Assembly (NCBI RefSeq): GCF_020035535.1
Contig: NZ_CP083350.1
Coordinates: 3,048,501-3,112,500 of the forward strand
DNA from: Ensifer adhaerens
GTDB taxonomy: Bacteria > Pseudomonadota > Alphaproteobacteria > Rhizobiales > Rhizobiaceae
Reading direction: 5' to 3'
Length of the DNA: 64,000 nt
The notes under the pieces are model-generated. The model was not told the origin of the DNA, did not search any database, and was given only the letters and a program-made list of their open reading frames with translations. Positions 8,658 through 17,655 of the stretch are shown piece after piece. The translations under genes and the position numbers were made by a program. How positions within the stretch are numbered: the stretch's first letter is position 1; the number at the start of each line of letters is the position of its first letter.

Positions 8658-10142
8658 ATGCCCTCAACCGTAAATGCCATGTCTGTGACGCGGAACGTCG
8701 GCTGGAGCGTCCTTTCAAAGACAGGTACTTTCGGGCTGAAGTTTGTCACGGTGCCGATTCTGGCGCGCATCCTGACGCCGGAAGAGTTCGGCACGGTGGC
8801 CGTTGCGCTCACCGTCGTGCAGTTCCTGGCGATGATCGGCGGCGCCGGTCTTGCCTCCGCGCTCATCATCCAGCGCGAGGAAGATATGGAGCTCATCCAC
8901 TCGGCGTTTTGGGCCAATCTTGCCGTCGCGCTCCTGATGGCGCTTGGGCTTTTCGTCTTCGCCGATCCGCTGGCAAGCCTGCTTGGAGCACCCGAAGCCG
9001 GTTACCTACTTCGGATCATGAGCGTGCTGATCCCGCTGCAACTTGGCGGAGACGTCGCCTATTCTCTCCTCGCTCGACGGATGAATTTCAGCAAGGACGC
9101 CGTCTGGACCATGCTATCCGAGACCGTCGGGGCGCTTGTCGCCGTCGGCGCAGCCCTTTTTGGCTTCGGCGTCTGGTCGCTGCTGGCGCAGCTTTTCGTT
9201 TCCGCATTCATCCGCCTTGCCGGGCTCTATGCAGTCTCGGGCTATGTGCCCCGGCTGGTCTTTTCCGTGCGTCGCGTTCTGACGCTCAGCCGGTTCAGTT
9301 TCGGCATGATGGGGTCCGAGATCGCCAACTTCATTACCTTCCAGTCGCCGATGGTGGTGATCAGCCGCTACCTTGGCCTCTCGGACGCCGGCGCCTATTC
9401 GGCGGCGAACCGCTTTTCCAGTATTCCCAACCAGATCGTCCTTTCGGCGGTCATGGGCGTGCTCTTTCCCGCTTTCAGCCATATGGGCGAGGATCGCGAG
9501 CGTCGATCACAGGCGCTGATGCTGAGCACGCAGGTCACCACCGTGCTGTTGGCGCCGATGATGTTCGGTCTTTGGGCGCTTGCCGAACCGGCGATGTTGG
9601 TGCTTTTCGGCCGGCAGTGGGCTGCCGCCTGGCCGGTCCTCGGCCTGCTTGCGCTGTCCAAGGGACTGTTGACGCCCTGCAGCACCTACGTCCCCTATCT
9701 CAAGGGCATCGGCCAGGGCACAGTTCTCTTCTGGTGGGCAGTGATCCGCGCTATAGTGACGACAGCAGCCGTCGCCTATGGCGCCATCGGCGGCTCGCTG
9801 GTTGAGGCGATGATTGCGCTCTGCGTCGTCAATCTGGCAACGCTGGTCGCCTATTCCTGGGTGGTATTCCGGGCAGACCGCCTGCCCTTCTTCCGCAACC
9901 TCCTGGTCTCGATCAGGCCGATGATCGCGGCATCCGCGATGGCGGTTGCCGTCAGGCTTTTGCTGGATTTCTATGGTGCAATTGTCCCGAACGCGGTCGT
10001 GCAGGTGGTTATCGGAACCGCGGTCGGCGGACTGATCTATCTCGTGCTGATGCTTCTGATGGAGCGTCCATTGTTGCTGAAACTCTACGGTATGATCCGC
10101 AGACGCAATGTCTCGCCGACCGCGCCCGCGGCGGCGGAATAA
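8658..10142 (+). CDS. exoT: ExoT, succinoglycan subunit flippase (Wzx/MOP family)
   Basis: 494-residue polytopic protein, about 12 hydrophobic helices, of the polysaccharide transporter branch of the MOP superfamily. It is thought to flip lipid-linked succinoglycan subunits, mainly for low-molecular-weight product. Characteristic stretches are ILTPEEFGTVAVALTVVQF near residue 35 and FSFGMMGSEIANFITFQ near 215. Three in-frame ATGs open the frame (8649, 8658, 8679); 8658 gives AAGGA at 8-base spacing and a 494-residue product. Downstream, S. meliloti carries exoI before exoH, but no such gene is present here. Confidence 0.92.
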   Translation: MPSTVNAMSVTRNVGWSVLSKTGTFGLKFVTVPILARILTPEEFGTVAVALTVVQFLAMIGGAGLASALIIQREEDMELIHSAFWANLAVALLMALGLFVFADPLASLLGAPEAGYLLRIMSVLIPLQLGGDVAYSLLARRMNFSKDAVWTMLSETVGALVAVGAALFGFGVWSLLAQLFVSAFIRLAGLYAVSGYVPRLVFSVRRVLTLSRFSFGMMGSEIANFITFQSPMVVISRYLGLSDAGAYSAANRFSSIPNQIVLSAVMGVLFPAFSHMGEDRERRSQALMLSTQVTTVLLAPMMFGLWALAEPAMLVLFGRQWAAAWPVLGLLALSKGLLTPCSTYVPYLKGIGQGTVLFWWAVIRAIVTTAAVAYGAIGGSLVEAMIALCVVNLATLVAYSWVVFRADRLPFFRNLLVSIRPMIAASAMAVAVRLLLDFYGAIVPNAVVQVVIGTAVGGLIYLVLMLLMERPLLLKLYGMIRRRNVSPTAPAAAE

Positions 10143-10536
10143 CCGATTTCAACGGCTGAAAACTGCCTCACCCTCGCCGCATTTCGGCTTGGCTGGCGCC
10201 GACCCGGCCGTTTTGAAGCGTGATAAATGAGAAAAACAGCACAATTTTATCATGTGCAACATCATCAATCACAAGCACAAGCATCAACAAATAAGCGCCT
10301 GATAATATTTCGCAACCGCCGCCGCAATAGGCTTTTTCCCGGCCACCCGCCCCCTGATAGGCATATACTCCTATCAACGTAACGTCTTCTCATGCTGCGA
10401 CGCAGCAGAATACGGTCGATTCGTTTGTTGCGGCGCCATATTTTTAGCCGCGCTCAAGCCTAGCCTTTAACTGAGTGAATGCGGGCTCTGGTCTGCTCTG
10501 TTGAAACCGTCGCCTGAATGGCGCTGGCAGATAGGG
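10143..10536. promoter_or_regulatory. exoT-exoH intergenic region with no exoI
   Basis: About 390 bp without a coding frame I can support. The middle (10205-10310) is A+T-rich and should carry the promoter of the exoH-to-exoP operon. In S. meliloti a small nuclease-like gene, exoI, occupies the exoT-exoH interval; nothing resembling it is visible on either strand. Confidence 0.55.
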
Positions 10537-11652
10537 GTGACGGACATCGTGGATGTGAACGCGAACATCTCATCGCGGATCAATCTGATGCGGATCGTGC
10601 TGATCTCCGGCATCGTCTTCGTGCATGTGCCGCATGATCCGGCGACGAGCCCGTATCTCGGCACGTATGGCGTCCTCGATTTCTTGCGCGTCTTTCTTGG
10701 CGACAGCCTGTTTCGTGTCGGTGTCCCGTGCCTCAGTGCAATCTCCGGCTATCTCCTGTTTCGGCGTGGCCTCGACAGCTTCGATTATGGCAAGACCCTC
10801 AAGACCAAGGCAAGAACCGTCCTGTTGCCCTTCCTGCTTTGGAACATAGCTTTTCTTGCGCTCGTCTTCGTTGCGCAAAGCAAGGGTATCAGCTTCGGCT
10901 ACCTGCCGGAGGTCGTGGGTGCAAGCGCACGGGAATGGTTGAACCTTGCCGTGGCGCTCCAAGGTCTGCCGATCGATGTGCCGCTCTACTTCCTGCGAGA
11001 TCTGCTGCTTTGCATCGTATTGTCGCCGGTACTGGCATGGCTGATCAAGCGTTATCCGATGCAGACGCTCGCCGTGCTGTTCGCCTATGCCGTGCTGCCC
11101 TTGCCAAACGGGATCTTCCTGAAGAAGTCGATCCTCTTCGGCTTCAGCACCGGCATCTACATGAGCCTGCATCGCGTTGACGTTCGCGGTCTCGATCGCT
11201 TCTCCTGGCCGATCACCATCGCCGTCCTTGGTGCTTCGCTACTGCTTTCGGTGGTGCTTTTCCAGTACGGTCCTGAATTTCCGGTCTGGGTCGACATGCT
11301 GCGCAGCCTGACCGCCCTCTCCGGCATCCTGGGTTCCTGGGCCGTTTCGGAACGGTTGGTCCGCACAAGCCTCGGGTCGCGACTTGGACGCGGGAGCGGG
11401 CTCAGCTTCTGGATCTTCTGTACGCACTATCCGCTGCTCGTTCTCTTCTGGATGATCTGGAACCGCACCGGCTTTGGATATTACCCGGCGTTCTACTACA
11501 CGGTTCCGTTCATCACGATCGCAATCCTTGTCGTCGCCTACGGCCTTGCCGGCCGTTGGCTTCCAAACCTGACCGCAACCCTGACCGGCAGCCGCGCCAA
11601 TGCGCGGCCGGCAGAGCAACGCGGCGAACTTTCTCCACAGCAAAGGACCTGA
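10537..11652 (+). CDS. exoH: ExoH, succinoglycan succinyltransferase
   Basis: About 371-residue acyltransferase-3 family membrane protein that attaches succinate to succinoglycan, a modification needed for symbiosis and for cleavage by ExoK. Seen: the family start ISSRINLMRIVLISGIVFVH, FRVGVPCLSAISGYLLFRRG and about ten hydrophobic helices. No ATG fits the start. I propose the GTG at 10537; GTGs at 10549 and 10555 and a TTG at 10501 are also in frame. It opens the long operon; its stop is 2 bp before exoK. Confidence 0.91.
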   Translation: MTDIVDVNANISSRINLMRIVLISGIVFVHVPHDPATSPYLGTYGVLDFLRVFLGDSLFRVGVPCLSAISGYLLFRRGLDSFDYGKTLKTKARTVLLPFLLWNIAFLALVFVAQSKGISFGYLPEVVGASAREWLNLAVALQGLPIDVPLYFLRDLLLCIVLSPVLAWLIKRYPMQTLAVLFAYAVLPLPNGIFLKKSILFGFSTGIYMSLHRVDVRGLDRFSWPITIAVLGASLLLSVVLFQYGPEFPVWVDMLRSLTALSGILGSWAVSERLVRTSLGSRLGRGSGLSFWIFCTHYPLLVLFWMIWNRTGFGYYPAFYYTVPFITIAILVVAYGLAGRWLPNLTATLTGSRANARPAEQRGELSPQQRT

Positions 11653-11654
11653 CC

Positions 11655-12437
11655 ATGAGATCTTCTGGACCTCACCGCCTCGCCCTGTTGAGCCTTGTCG
11701 CCGTCGGCCTTGCCGGCCCTGCAAATGCCGAAGGCACAGGAGAGGCAAAGTCCTTCATCGACAACTTCGACAGCCTCGACACGAGCATCTGGTACGTCTC
11801 CGACGGCTGGAACAACGGTGCCCACCAGAACTGCACCTGGTCCAAGAAGCAGGTGAAGGTCGAGAATGGCGTCGCCGAACTCTCCTTCACCGAAGGAAAA
11901 CTTGGCGAGCGAAACTACTCCTGCGGCGAGATCCAGACGCGCAAGCGGTTCAGCTACGGGACCTATGAGGCTCGCATCAAAACGGCCGATGGCTCCGGAC
12001 TGAACTCGGCGTTCTTCACCTATATCGGTCCAGCCGACAAGAAGCCGCACGACGAGATCGATTTCGAGGTTCTCGGGAAGAACTCCGCAAAGGTTCAGAT
12101 CAACCAATATGTCGCTGCCAAGGGCGGCAACGAAAAACTGGTCGACGTGCCGGGCGGCGCCAACCAGGGCTTTAACGATTACGCCTTCGTCTGGGAGAAA
12201 GAGCGTATCCGCTACTACGTGAACGGCGAACTGGTGCACGAGGTGACAGATCCCGCGAAAATTCCCACCAACCCGCAGAAGATTTTCTTCAGCCTTTGGG
12301 GCACCGACACGCTTTCGGATTGGATGGGTGCCTTCTCCTACAAGGGGCCGTCAACCATGCAGATCGACCGGATCGCGTTCACCGCACCGGGCGACAAATG
12401 CCAGTTTGCCGAATCGGTCGCCTGCCGGACGAACTAG
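11655..12437 (+). CDS. exoK: ExoK, secreted endo-1,3-1,4-beta-glycanase (GH16)
   Basis: 260-residue secreted glycoside hydrolase family 16 enzyme that cleaves nascent succinoglycan to shorter chains. A signal peptide (MRSSGPHRLALLSLVAVGLA, cleavage after ANA near 24) leads into the jelly-roll domain (FIDNFDSLDTSIWYVSDGW). The GH16 active-site motif E-I-D-F-E is at 134-138: Glu134 nucleophile, Asp136, Glu138 acid/base. WNNGAHQNCTW and the final CQFAESVAC are also typical. The gene follows exoH by 2 bp, with AAAGGA as ribosome site. Substrate: succinylated, acetylated nascent succinoglycan in the periplasm or outside. Confidence 0.95.
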   Translation: MRSSGPHRLALLSLVAVGLAGPANAEGTGEAKSFIDNFDSLDTSIWYVSDGWNNGAHQNCTWSKKQVKVENGVAELSFTEGKLGERNYSCGEIQTRKRFSYGTYEARIKTADGSGLNSAFFTYIGPADKKPHDEIDFEVLGKNSAKVQINQYVAAKGGNEKLVDVPGGANQGFNDYAFVWEKERIRYYVNGELVHEVTDPAKIPTNPQKIFFSLWGTDTLSDWMGAFSYKGPSTMQIDRIAFTAPGDKCQFAESVACRTN

Positions 12438-12537
12438 CCGGCGACCAGGAACCGCATCCATAGGCAACGCGTTCAGACCACAAAGCGCGACCTTACAAAC
12501 CATGCTCGCCGACGGTCGAGCAGAAAACCGGGTGTTC

Positions 12538-13743
12538 ATGCTGAAGGTACTTTATTTCGCTCAGGATCTTGCCGACCCTGCCGTTCGCCGGCGTGTCCTG
12601 ATGCTTCTCGCCGGAGGCGCAAGGGTCAAGCTTGCCGGGTTCAGGCGCGACGCCAACCCACTGGCTACGATCTCAGGCATCGAGCCCATCGAGCTTGGAA
12701 CAACCCATGACGGGCGTTTCGTGCAAAGGATCGGGGCAATCGCCAAGAGCTGCTTCTCGCTGAGGCACGCTCTGCGCAACGTCGAGCGCCCCGACGTGAT
12801 TATCGCGCGCAATCTCGACATGCTGGCCGTTGCCAGGAAGGCTGTCGGCGTCTTTGGCGGCGACGTGCCGATCGTCTACGAGTGCCTCGACATTCATCGC
12901 CTGCTTTTGCGCCGCGACCTGGCCGGCAAGGCGATGCGGGCAAGCGAAGCGTTTCTCGGGCGCAAAGCCCGACTGCTGATCACCAGTTCTCCTGCCTTTG
13001 TCGAACACTACTTCCGTCCGCTTTCCGGCATCTCCGCACCGACCATGATGCTGGAAAACAAGGTGCTCGAACTTAACGATGCGACAGCGCGACCGGTGGC
13101 GGCAGCAGCGACACCGCCGAAGGATAGGCCCTGGCGGATCGCCTGGTTTGGCGCTCTGCGCTGCCGCAAGTCGCTGGCATTGCTTTCGGCGTTTTCCCGC
13201 AGAATGGAAGGACGCTTCGAGATCGTGCTGCGCGGCCGGCCGGCCCATTCGGAGTTTGACGACTTCGACGGTTTCGTGCGCAACGAACCCTTCATGCAGT
13301 TCCATGGGCCCTACCGCAGCCCGGAGGAACTGGGCGCGATCTACTCCGACGTACACTTCACCTGGGCGATTGATTTCTTCGAAGAAGGCCAGAACTCGAA
13401 ATGGCTGTTGCCGAACCGGCTCTATGAGGGGTGCCGCTTTGGCCGCGTGCCAATTGCGCTGCGCGGTACCGAGACGTCGCGGTTCCTAGCCATCCGCGGC
13501 CTCGGCATGCTGCTCGACGAAGCCGAACCGGAGGCGCTTGTCGGCCTTCTCGGCTCGATCGACCCCGAGCGCTACGCCGAGGCATCTGGCCGGATTGCGA
13601 CCTGCGCGGCCGAAACCTGGATATTCAACCGCAGCGACTGCGAGGGCCTTGTGCGCCGACTTTCTGTTGTCGTCTCCGCGGCGCCGCCGCGGATCGCGCC
13701 AACCCTTTCCCCAACACCCCAGAACGAAAGCGGATTGTCATGA
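12538..13743 (+). CDS. exoL: ExoL, succinoglycan beta-1,4-glucosyltransferase
   Basis: 401-residue glycosyltransferase with GT-B character, responsible for the third sugar (beta-1,4-glucose) of the repeat. Seen: N-terminal LKVLYFAQDLADPAVRRRVL, the N-domain VIYECLDIHRLLLRRDLAGK-like segment around 115 and the C-domain WRIAWFGALRCRKSLALLSA, then NRLYEGCRFGRVP near 300, where the donor-binding E of GT4-like enzymes is expected. I chose the ATG at 12538 (MLKVLYFA); it lies 100 bp after exoK and an ATG at 12502 is also in frame. The stop overlaps the exoA start (ATGA). Confidence 0.88.
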   Translation: MLKVLYFAQDLADPAVRRRVLMLLAGGARVKLAGFRRDANPLATISGIEPIELGTTHDGRFVQRIGAIAKSCFSLRHALRNVERPDVIIARNLDMLAVARKAVGVFGGDVPIVYECLDIHRLLLRRDLAGKAMRASEAFLGRKARLLITSSPAFVEHYFRPLSGISAPTMMLENKVLELNDATARPVAAAATPPKDRPWRIAWFGALRCRKSLALLSAFSRRMEGRFEIVLRGRPAHSEFDDFDGFVRNEPFMQFHGPYRSPEELGAIYSDVHFTWAIDFFEEGQNSKWLLPNRLYEGCRFGRVPIALRGTETSRFLAIRGLGMLLDEAEPEALVGLLGSIDPERYAEASGRIATCAAETWIFNRSDCEGLVRRLSVVVSAAPPRIAPTLSPTPQNESGLS

Positions 13744-14738
13744 GCAACAACACGCTGGCTTCGACACGGACGCTTATCGTCATTCCCTGTCTCAACGAAG
13801 CCGAACATCTCGAAGGTCTCGTTGAGGGACTGCGTCCTGCCGCGGCGCGCCTCAACGGCGCCATCCTGATCGTCGACGGTGGCAGCACGGATGGCACGCG
13901 CGAGATTGCCGCCCGCCTTGCTGAGGTGGATGCCATGGTCCTTGCCCTCGACAATCCCAAGCGCATCCAGAGCTCGGCGATCAACCTTGCCGTCGCAGAA
14001 TACGGGACGTCCTTCGACTACCTGATCCGCATCGATGCCCACGGGACCTATCCCGACGACTACTGCGAGCGCCTTGTCGAAGAGGCGCTCGAGACCGGAG
14101 CGGACTCCGTCGTCGTCGCGATGCAGACAGTCGGCTTCACGCCCTTCCAGAAAGCAACGGCCTACGCCCAGAACTCCAAGCTCGGCAATGGCGGCGCCAA
14201 GCATCGACTGGGCGCAACCAGCGATTGGGCCGATCACGGCCACCATGCTCTGATGCGGATCTCCGCTTTCCGAGCGATCGGCGGGTATGACGAGATTTTC
14301 AGCCATAACGAAGATGCGGAGTTCGACTACCGCTTCTGTCAGGCGGGCTATCGCATCTGGATGACCGACCGGACGAGCATGATCTACTATCCACGCGCCG
14401 AGGTCGGCCCGCTCTTCCGTCAGTACTTCGCCTATGGACGGGGGCGCGCGCGCAATGTCCTGAAGCACCGGGCATGGCCGAACCTCAGGCAGTTGCTGCC
14501 ACTTGCCGTGGCCCCCGTCGCCATCGGCGCTTTGCTTGCCGTCATCAACTGGCTCGCCGTCGTGCCGGTCATCCTGTGGGCCGCCGCCTGCATCGGCTAC
14601 GGCATGTGGATGGCGCTCGGCCAGAAGAACCCCTACGGCCCCCTTGCAGCCCTTTCGGCCATGGTGATGCATTTTGCCTGGTCGGCCGGCTTCTGGCGCG
14701 AGTTGCTCACTTCGCGAAACAGAAAGGTGGCGCCATGA
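13740..14738 (+). CDS. exoA: ExoA, succinoglycan beta-1,3-glucosyltransferase
   Basis: 332-residue membrane-attached GT2 enzyme that adds the first glucose to the galactose-lipid primer. Seen: LIVIPCLNEAEHLEGLV, ILIVDGGSTDGT, the D-x-D-like RIDAH (97-101), NEDAEFDYRF near 190 (catalytic acid region) and C-terminal hydrophobic segments (LLPLAVAPVAIGALLAVINW onward) that anchor it. Starts on the ATGA overlap with exoL and ends in another ATGA overlap with exoM, so this part of the operon is translationally coupled. Confidence 0.93.
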   Translation: MSNNTLASTRTLIVIPCLNEAEHLEGLVEGLRPAAARLNGAILIVDGGSTDGTREIAARLAEVDAMVLALDNPKRIQSSAINLAVAEYGTSFDYLIRIDAHGTYPDDYCERLVEEALETGADSVVVAMQTVGFTPFQKATAYAQNSKLGNGGAKHRLGATSDWADHGHHALMRISAFRAIGGYDEIFSHNEDAEFDYRFCQAGYRIWMTDRTSMIYYPRAEVGPLFRQYFAYGRGRARNVLKHRAWPNLRQLLPLAVAPVAIGALLAVINWLAVVPVILWAAACIGYGMWMALGQKNPYGPLAALSAMVMHFAWSAGFWRELLTSRNRKVAP

Positions 14739-15661
14739 CCGGAACGCTCGCCAGAACAAGGATCGATATTGCGGTCTGCACCTTCCGCCGTCCCGAGCTT
14801 GCGGAAACGCTGCATTCGCTGGCGCTCATCACGGTGCCCGCCGACGTCGACATCCGCATCATTGTCGCCGACAACGACGCGACACCAAGTGCCGAGCCGC
14901 TGGTCAACCAGATGCGCCCGACCATGCCCTTCGAGATCCTTTACGTGCATTGCCCGGTGTCAAACATTTCGATCGCCCGAAATGCCTGCCTCGACAACAG
15001 CACCGGGCACTATCTCGCCTTCATCGATGACGACGAGACCGTGTCACGAACCTGGCTCCTGCAATTGCTCGACACGGCGGTGGCAACCGGTGCCGACGTC
15101 GTGCTGGGGCCGGTTCGCGCAGAATACGCGTTGTCCGCTCCGAACTGGATGCGCCGCGGCGACTTTCATTCGACCCGGCCCGTATGGGTCGAAGGCGAAA
15201 TCCGCACCGGTTACACCTGCAATGTCCTGCTCGACCTCACGCGGCCGGTCCTTTTCGACAGGCGGTTCAATCTGGCGCTCGGGCGGACCGGCGGCGAGGA
15301 CACGGAGTTCTTCCGCCATATGCATGCGGCCGGCGGCCGTCTCGCCTATGCCCCAGATGCATTGGTCTTCGAGCCGGTTCCGGAAAAGCGCGCGCGCCTT
15401 GCCTGGCTTGCCAAGCGCCGCTTCCGCTCCGGCCAGACCCACGGGCGCCTGTTAAGTGAGCCGGGCCAAGCCAGCAGGCAAATTGTAGAAATCGCCCGGG
15501 CGATGGCCAAGTCCGGCTATTGCGCTACGGCCAGCCTGCTCCTTCTCGGCTCGCCGGTCGCCCGGTCGCGCTACGCGCTGCGCGCCATCATGCATGCAGG
15601 CGTCGTCAGTGGGCTTCTCGGCGTTCGTGAACTCCAGCAGTATGGAGCTGCGACCGCTTGA
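14735..15661 (+). CDS. exoM: ExoM, succinoglycan beta-1,4-glucosyltransferase
   Basis: 308-residue GT2 enzyme adding the fourth sugar of the octasaccharide. Seen: IDIAVCTFRRPELAETLHSL, IIVADNDATPSAEPLV, NISIARNACLD and the acidic metal site FIDDDE (97-102), then TGGEDTEFFRHMHAAGG around 190 for the catalytic base. GAAAGG precedes the ATG, which overlaps the exoA stop. The exoO start overlaps its own stop as TGATG. Confidence 0.93.
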   Translation: MTGTLARTRIDIAVCTFRRPELAETLHSLALITVPADVDIRIIVADNDATPSAEPLVNQMRPTMPFEILYVHCPVSNISIARNACLDNSTGHYLAFIDDDETVSRTWLLQLLDTAVATGADVVLGPVRAEYALSAPNWMRRGDFHSTRPVWVEGEIRTGYTCNVLLDLTRPVLFDRRFNLALGRTGGEDTEFFRHMHAAGGRLAYAPDALVFEPVPEKRARLAWLAKRRFRSGQTHGRLLSEPGQASRQIVEIARAMAKSGYCATASLLLLGSPVARSRYALRAIMHAGVVSGLLGVRELQQYGAATA

Positions 15662-16677
15662 TGACGCCCCCCGCACCAGAGGTCAGTTTTGTCGTAGCGG
15701 CCTACAACGCCGCAGATACGATTGGCCGCGCCATTGAGAGCGCGCTGGCACAGGAAGCTGTCGATGTGGAAGTGATCGTCGTTGACGATTCCTCCGCCGA
15801 TAACACCTGTGCCGTGGTCGAAGAGATCGCTGATCCCCGCGTGCGGCTGTTGCGGCTTGCGACGAACCGGGGGCCTGGCGGCGCGCGCAATTCCGGGCTT
15901 GAGGCGGCACGTGGCAGTTGGATCGCCGTTCTCGATGCGGACGACACCATCAGCCCACGACGGCTTTCCCGCATGATCGAGCTGGCGTTAAAGGCTGGCG
16001 CCCAGATTGCCGTCGACAACATCGAGGTCGCGAACCTCGACGGGCGTGTCGAGCGCATGTTTCCCGAGGCCTTGCTTGAGCAACACAGCATGTTGACGCT
16101 TTCGGCTTTCATTCAATCCAACGTGCTTTTCCGCTCAACCTACAATTTCGGCTATATGAAGCCGATCTTCGAGCGCCGTTTCCTGAACGAGCATGCTTTG
16201 CGCTTCAAGGAGACCATCCGAATTGGTGAAGACTACATCCTGCTGGCGTCTGCGCTCGCGTCCGGCGGACGTTGCATCGTCGATCCTTCAGCGGGCTATT
16301 GCTATCACATCCGCGAGGGCTCGATCTCCCGGGTGCTTGAGCTTGGCCATATCGAGGCGATGATCGCGGCCGACAGGGATTTCCTCGCAAACCACTCGAT
16401 CGATACCACGGCGATGACAATGCAGCGGCGCCGCGACAGGAGCCTGCGCGAGGCGCACGCCTTCCTGCGGCTCGTCGATCATCTGAAATCCAGATCGTTG
16501 GTGGGGGCCGCCCGGGTGGCCTTCTCCGACCCCCGAGCGCTTCGGCACCTCAGAATGCCGATCGCCGTGCGCCTGCGCCGTTTGCTTGCGCCGCTCGCAC
16601 GCTTGAAGTCCGCCACACCGACGGTGGCGGCTGAACGATCCACCTCGGGCAATAGCCCTCACGTACGCAAAGGATAA
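15661..16677 (+). CDS. exoO: ExoO, succinoglycan beta-1,6-glucosyltransferase
   Basis: 338-residue GT2 enzyme adding the fifth sugar (first beta-1,6 link). Seen: [45 protein letters not shown] and D-A-D at 92-94 in LDADDT, then [17 protein letters not shown] near 180 (catalytic E-D). It starts at the ATG at 15661, sharing the A of the exoM stop. Clearly paralogous to ExoU in this window (same length class and motif spacing). Confidence 0.93.
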   Translation: MTPPAPEVSFVVAAYNAADTIGRAIESALAQEAVDVEVIVVDDSSADNTCAVVEEIADPRVRLLRLATNRGPGGARNSGLEAARGSWIAVLDADDTISPRRLSRMIELALKAGAQIAVDNIEVANLDGRVERMFPEALLEQHSMLTLSAFIQSNVLFRSTYNFGYMKPIFERRFLNEHALRFKETIRIGEDYILLASALASGGRCIVDPSAGYCYHIREGSISRVLELGHIEAMIAADRDFLANHSIDTTAMTMQRRRDRSLREAHAFLRLVDHLKSRSLVGAARVAFSDPRALRHLRMPIAVRLRRLLAPLARLKSATPTVAAERSTSGNSPHVRKG

Positions 16678-16681
16678 AGCC

Positions 16682-17587
16682 ATGGACCGTATCAGGACCG
16701 TCAGGAAAGCTGTGATCCCGGTCGCCGGCAATGGAACGCGGTTCCTCCCCGCGACCAAGGCGATACCCAAGGAGATGCTGACGATCGTCGATCGTCCGGT
16801 CGTGCAATATGCGGTTGATGAAGCCCGCCAGGCGGGCATCGAGCACATCGTTTTCGTCACCAGCCGCAACAAGCAGGCAATCGAGGACCACTTCGACGAT
16901 ACGCCGGAGCTCATCTCGTCTCTGACCCGTTCCGGCAAGAATGCCCAGGTTTCAGAGCTCGAGGAGATGCTGCCGCGTGCCGGCTCGGTCAGCTTCACGC
17001 GACAGCAGGCCCCACTCGGTCTCGGTCACGCCGTCTGGTGTGCTCGCGACGTAATCGGCGACGAGCCGTTCGCGCTGCTCCTGCCGGATATGCTGTGTCA
17101 CGGTACGCGCGGCTGCATGGCCGGCCTCGTCGACCTCTATCACCAGACCGGCGGCAACGTCGTCGGCGTCGAACAATGCGCTCCGGAAGATGCGTCGAAA
17201 TATGGCATCGTCGGCAAGGGTGCGACCGTTCCCTATGGTTTCCAAGTCACGAAAATGGTCGAAAAGCCGCGCGCCGGCGAGGCACCGTCGAATTTTTATC
17301 TGAATGGGCGCTACATTCTTCAGCCCGAGATCTTCGACATTCTCGCACACCAGCAACGTGGCGCCGGCAACGAAATCCAGTTGACCGACGGAATGCTGAA
17401 ACTCTCGCAAAATCAAACGTTTCACGCCCATCCCTATGAGGGGCGCACCTTCGACTGCGGGTCCAAGGAAGGCTTCATCGCCGCCAATGTCGCCTTCGCG
17501 CTCGCGCGCTCGGACCTCGGCGACATGGTCTATGCATCGGTCAAGGACATGGTCCTGTCTCATGAAGGCCGCATCCGCGCGGCATAA
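16682..17587 (+). CDS. exoN: ExoN, UTP-glucose-1-phosphate uridylyltransferase
   Basis: 301-residue GalU-family enzyme making UDP-glucose from UTP and glucose-1-phosphate in the cytoplasm, the donor for most of the pathway. The nucleotide-binding start [18 protein letters not shown] (9-26) is canonical; FALLLPDML near 130, [20 protein letters not shown] near 195 and the sugar-binding region [12 protein letters not shown] near 230 follow. It begins 4 bp after exoO. Its product would serve galactoglucan synthesis in region 3 as well. Confidence 0.96.
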   Translation: MDRIRTVRKAVIPVAGNGTRFLPATKAIPKEMLTIVDRPVVQYAVDEARQAGIEHIVFVTSRNKQAIEDHFDDTPELISSLTRSGKNAQVSELEEMLPRAGSVSFTRQQAPLGLGHAVWCARDVIGDEPFALLLPDMLCHGTRGCMAGLVDLYHQTGGNVVGVEQCAPEDASKYGIVGKGATVPYGFQVTKMVEKPRAGEAPSNFYLNGRYILQPEIFDILAHQQRGAGNEIQLTDGMLKLSQNQTFHAHPYEGRTFDCGSKEGFIAANVAFALARSDLGDMVYASVKDMVLSHEGRIRAA

Positions 17588-17598
17588 AGCTTGTTTGG

Positions 17599-17615
17599 CG
17601 CCTCTTTTCGAGGCG
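17599..17615 (+). promoter_or_regulatory. Small hairpin between exoN and exoP
   Basis: Arms CGCCTC (17599-17604) and GAGGCG (17610-17615) with a 5-base loop, in the 68-bp gap before exoP. No T-run follows, so it may only reduce read-through or protect the upstream message. Confidence 0.3.
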
Positions 17616-17655
17616 TCAGCCTTTGCACCCAAAGGGAAACGGACAGAGCGACCCA

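Noticed and set aside
13572..14759. 395-codon minus-strand frame opposite exoA
   Set aside because: Shadow of exoL/exoA; lacks any family pattern while exoA has clear GT2 motifs.
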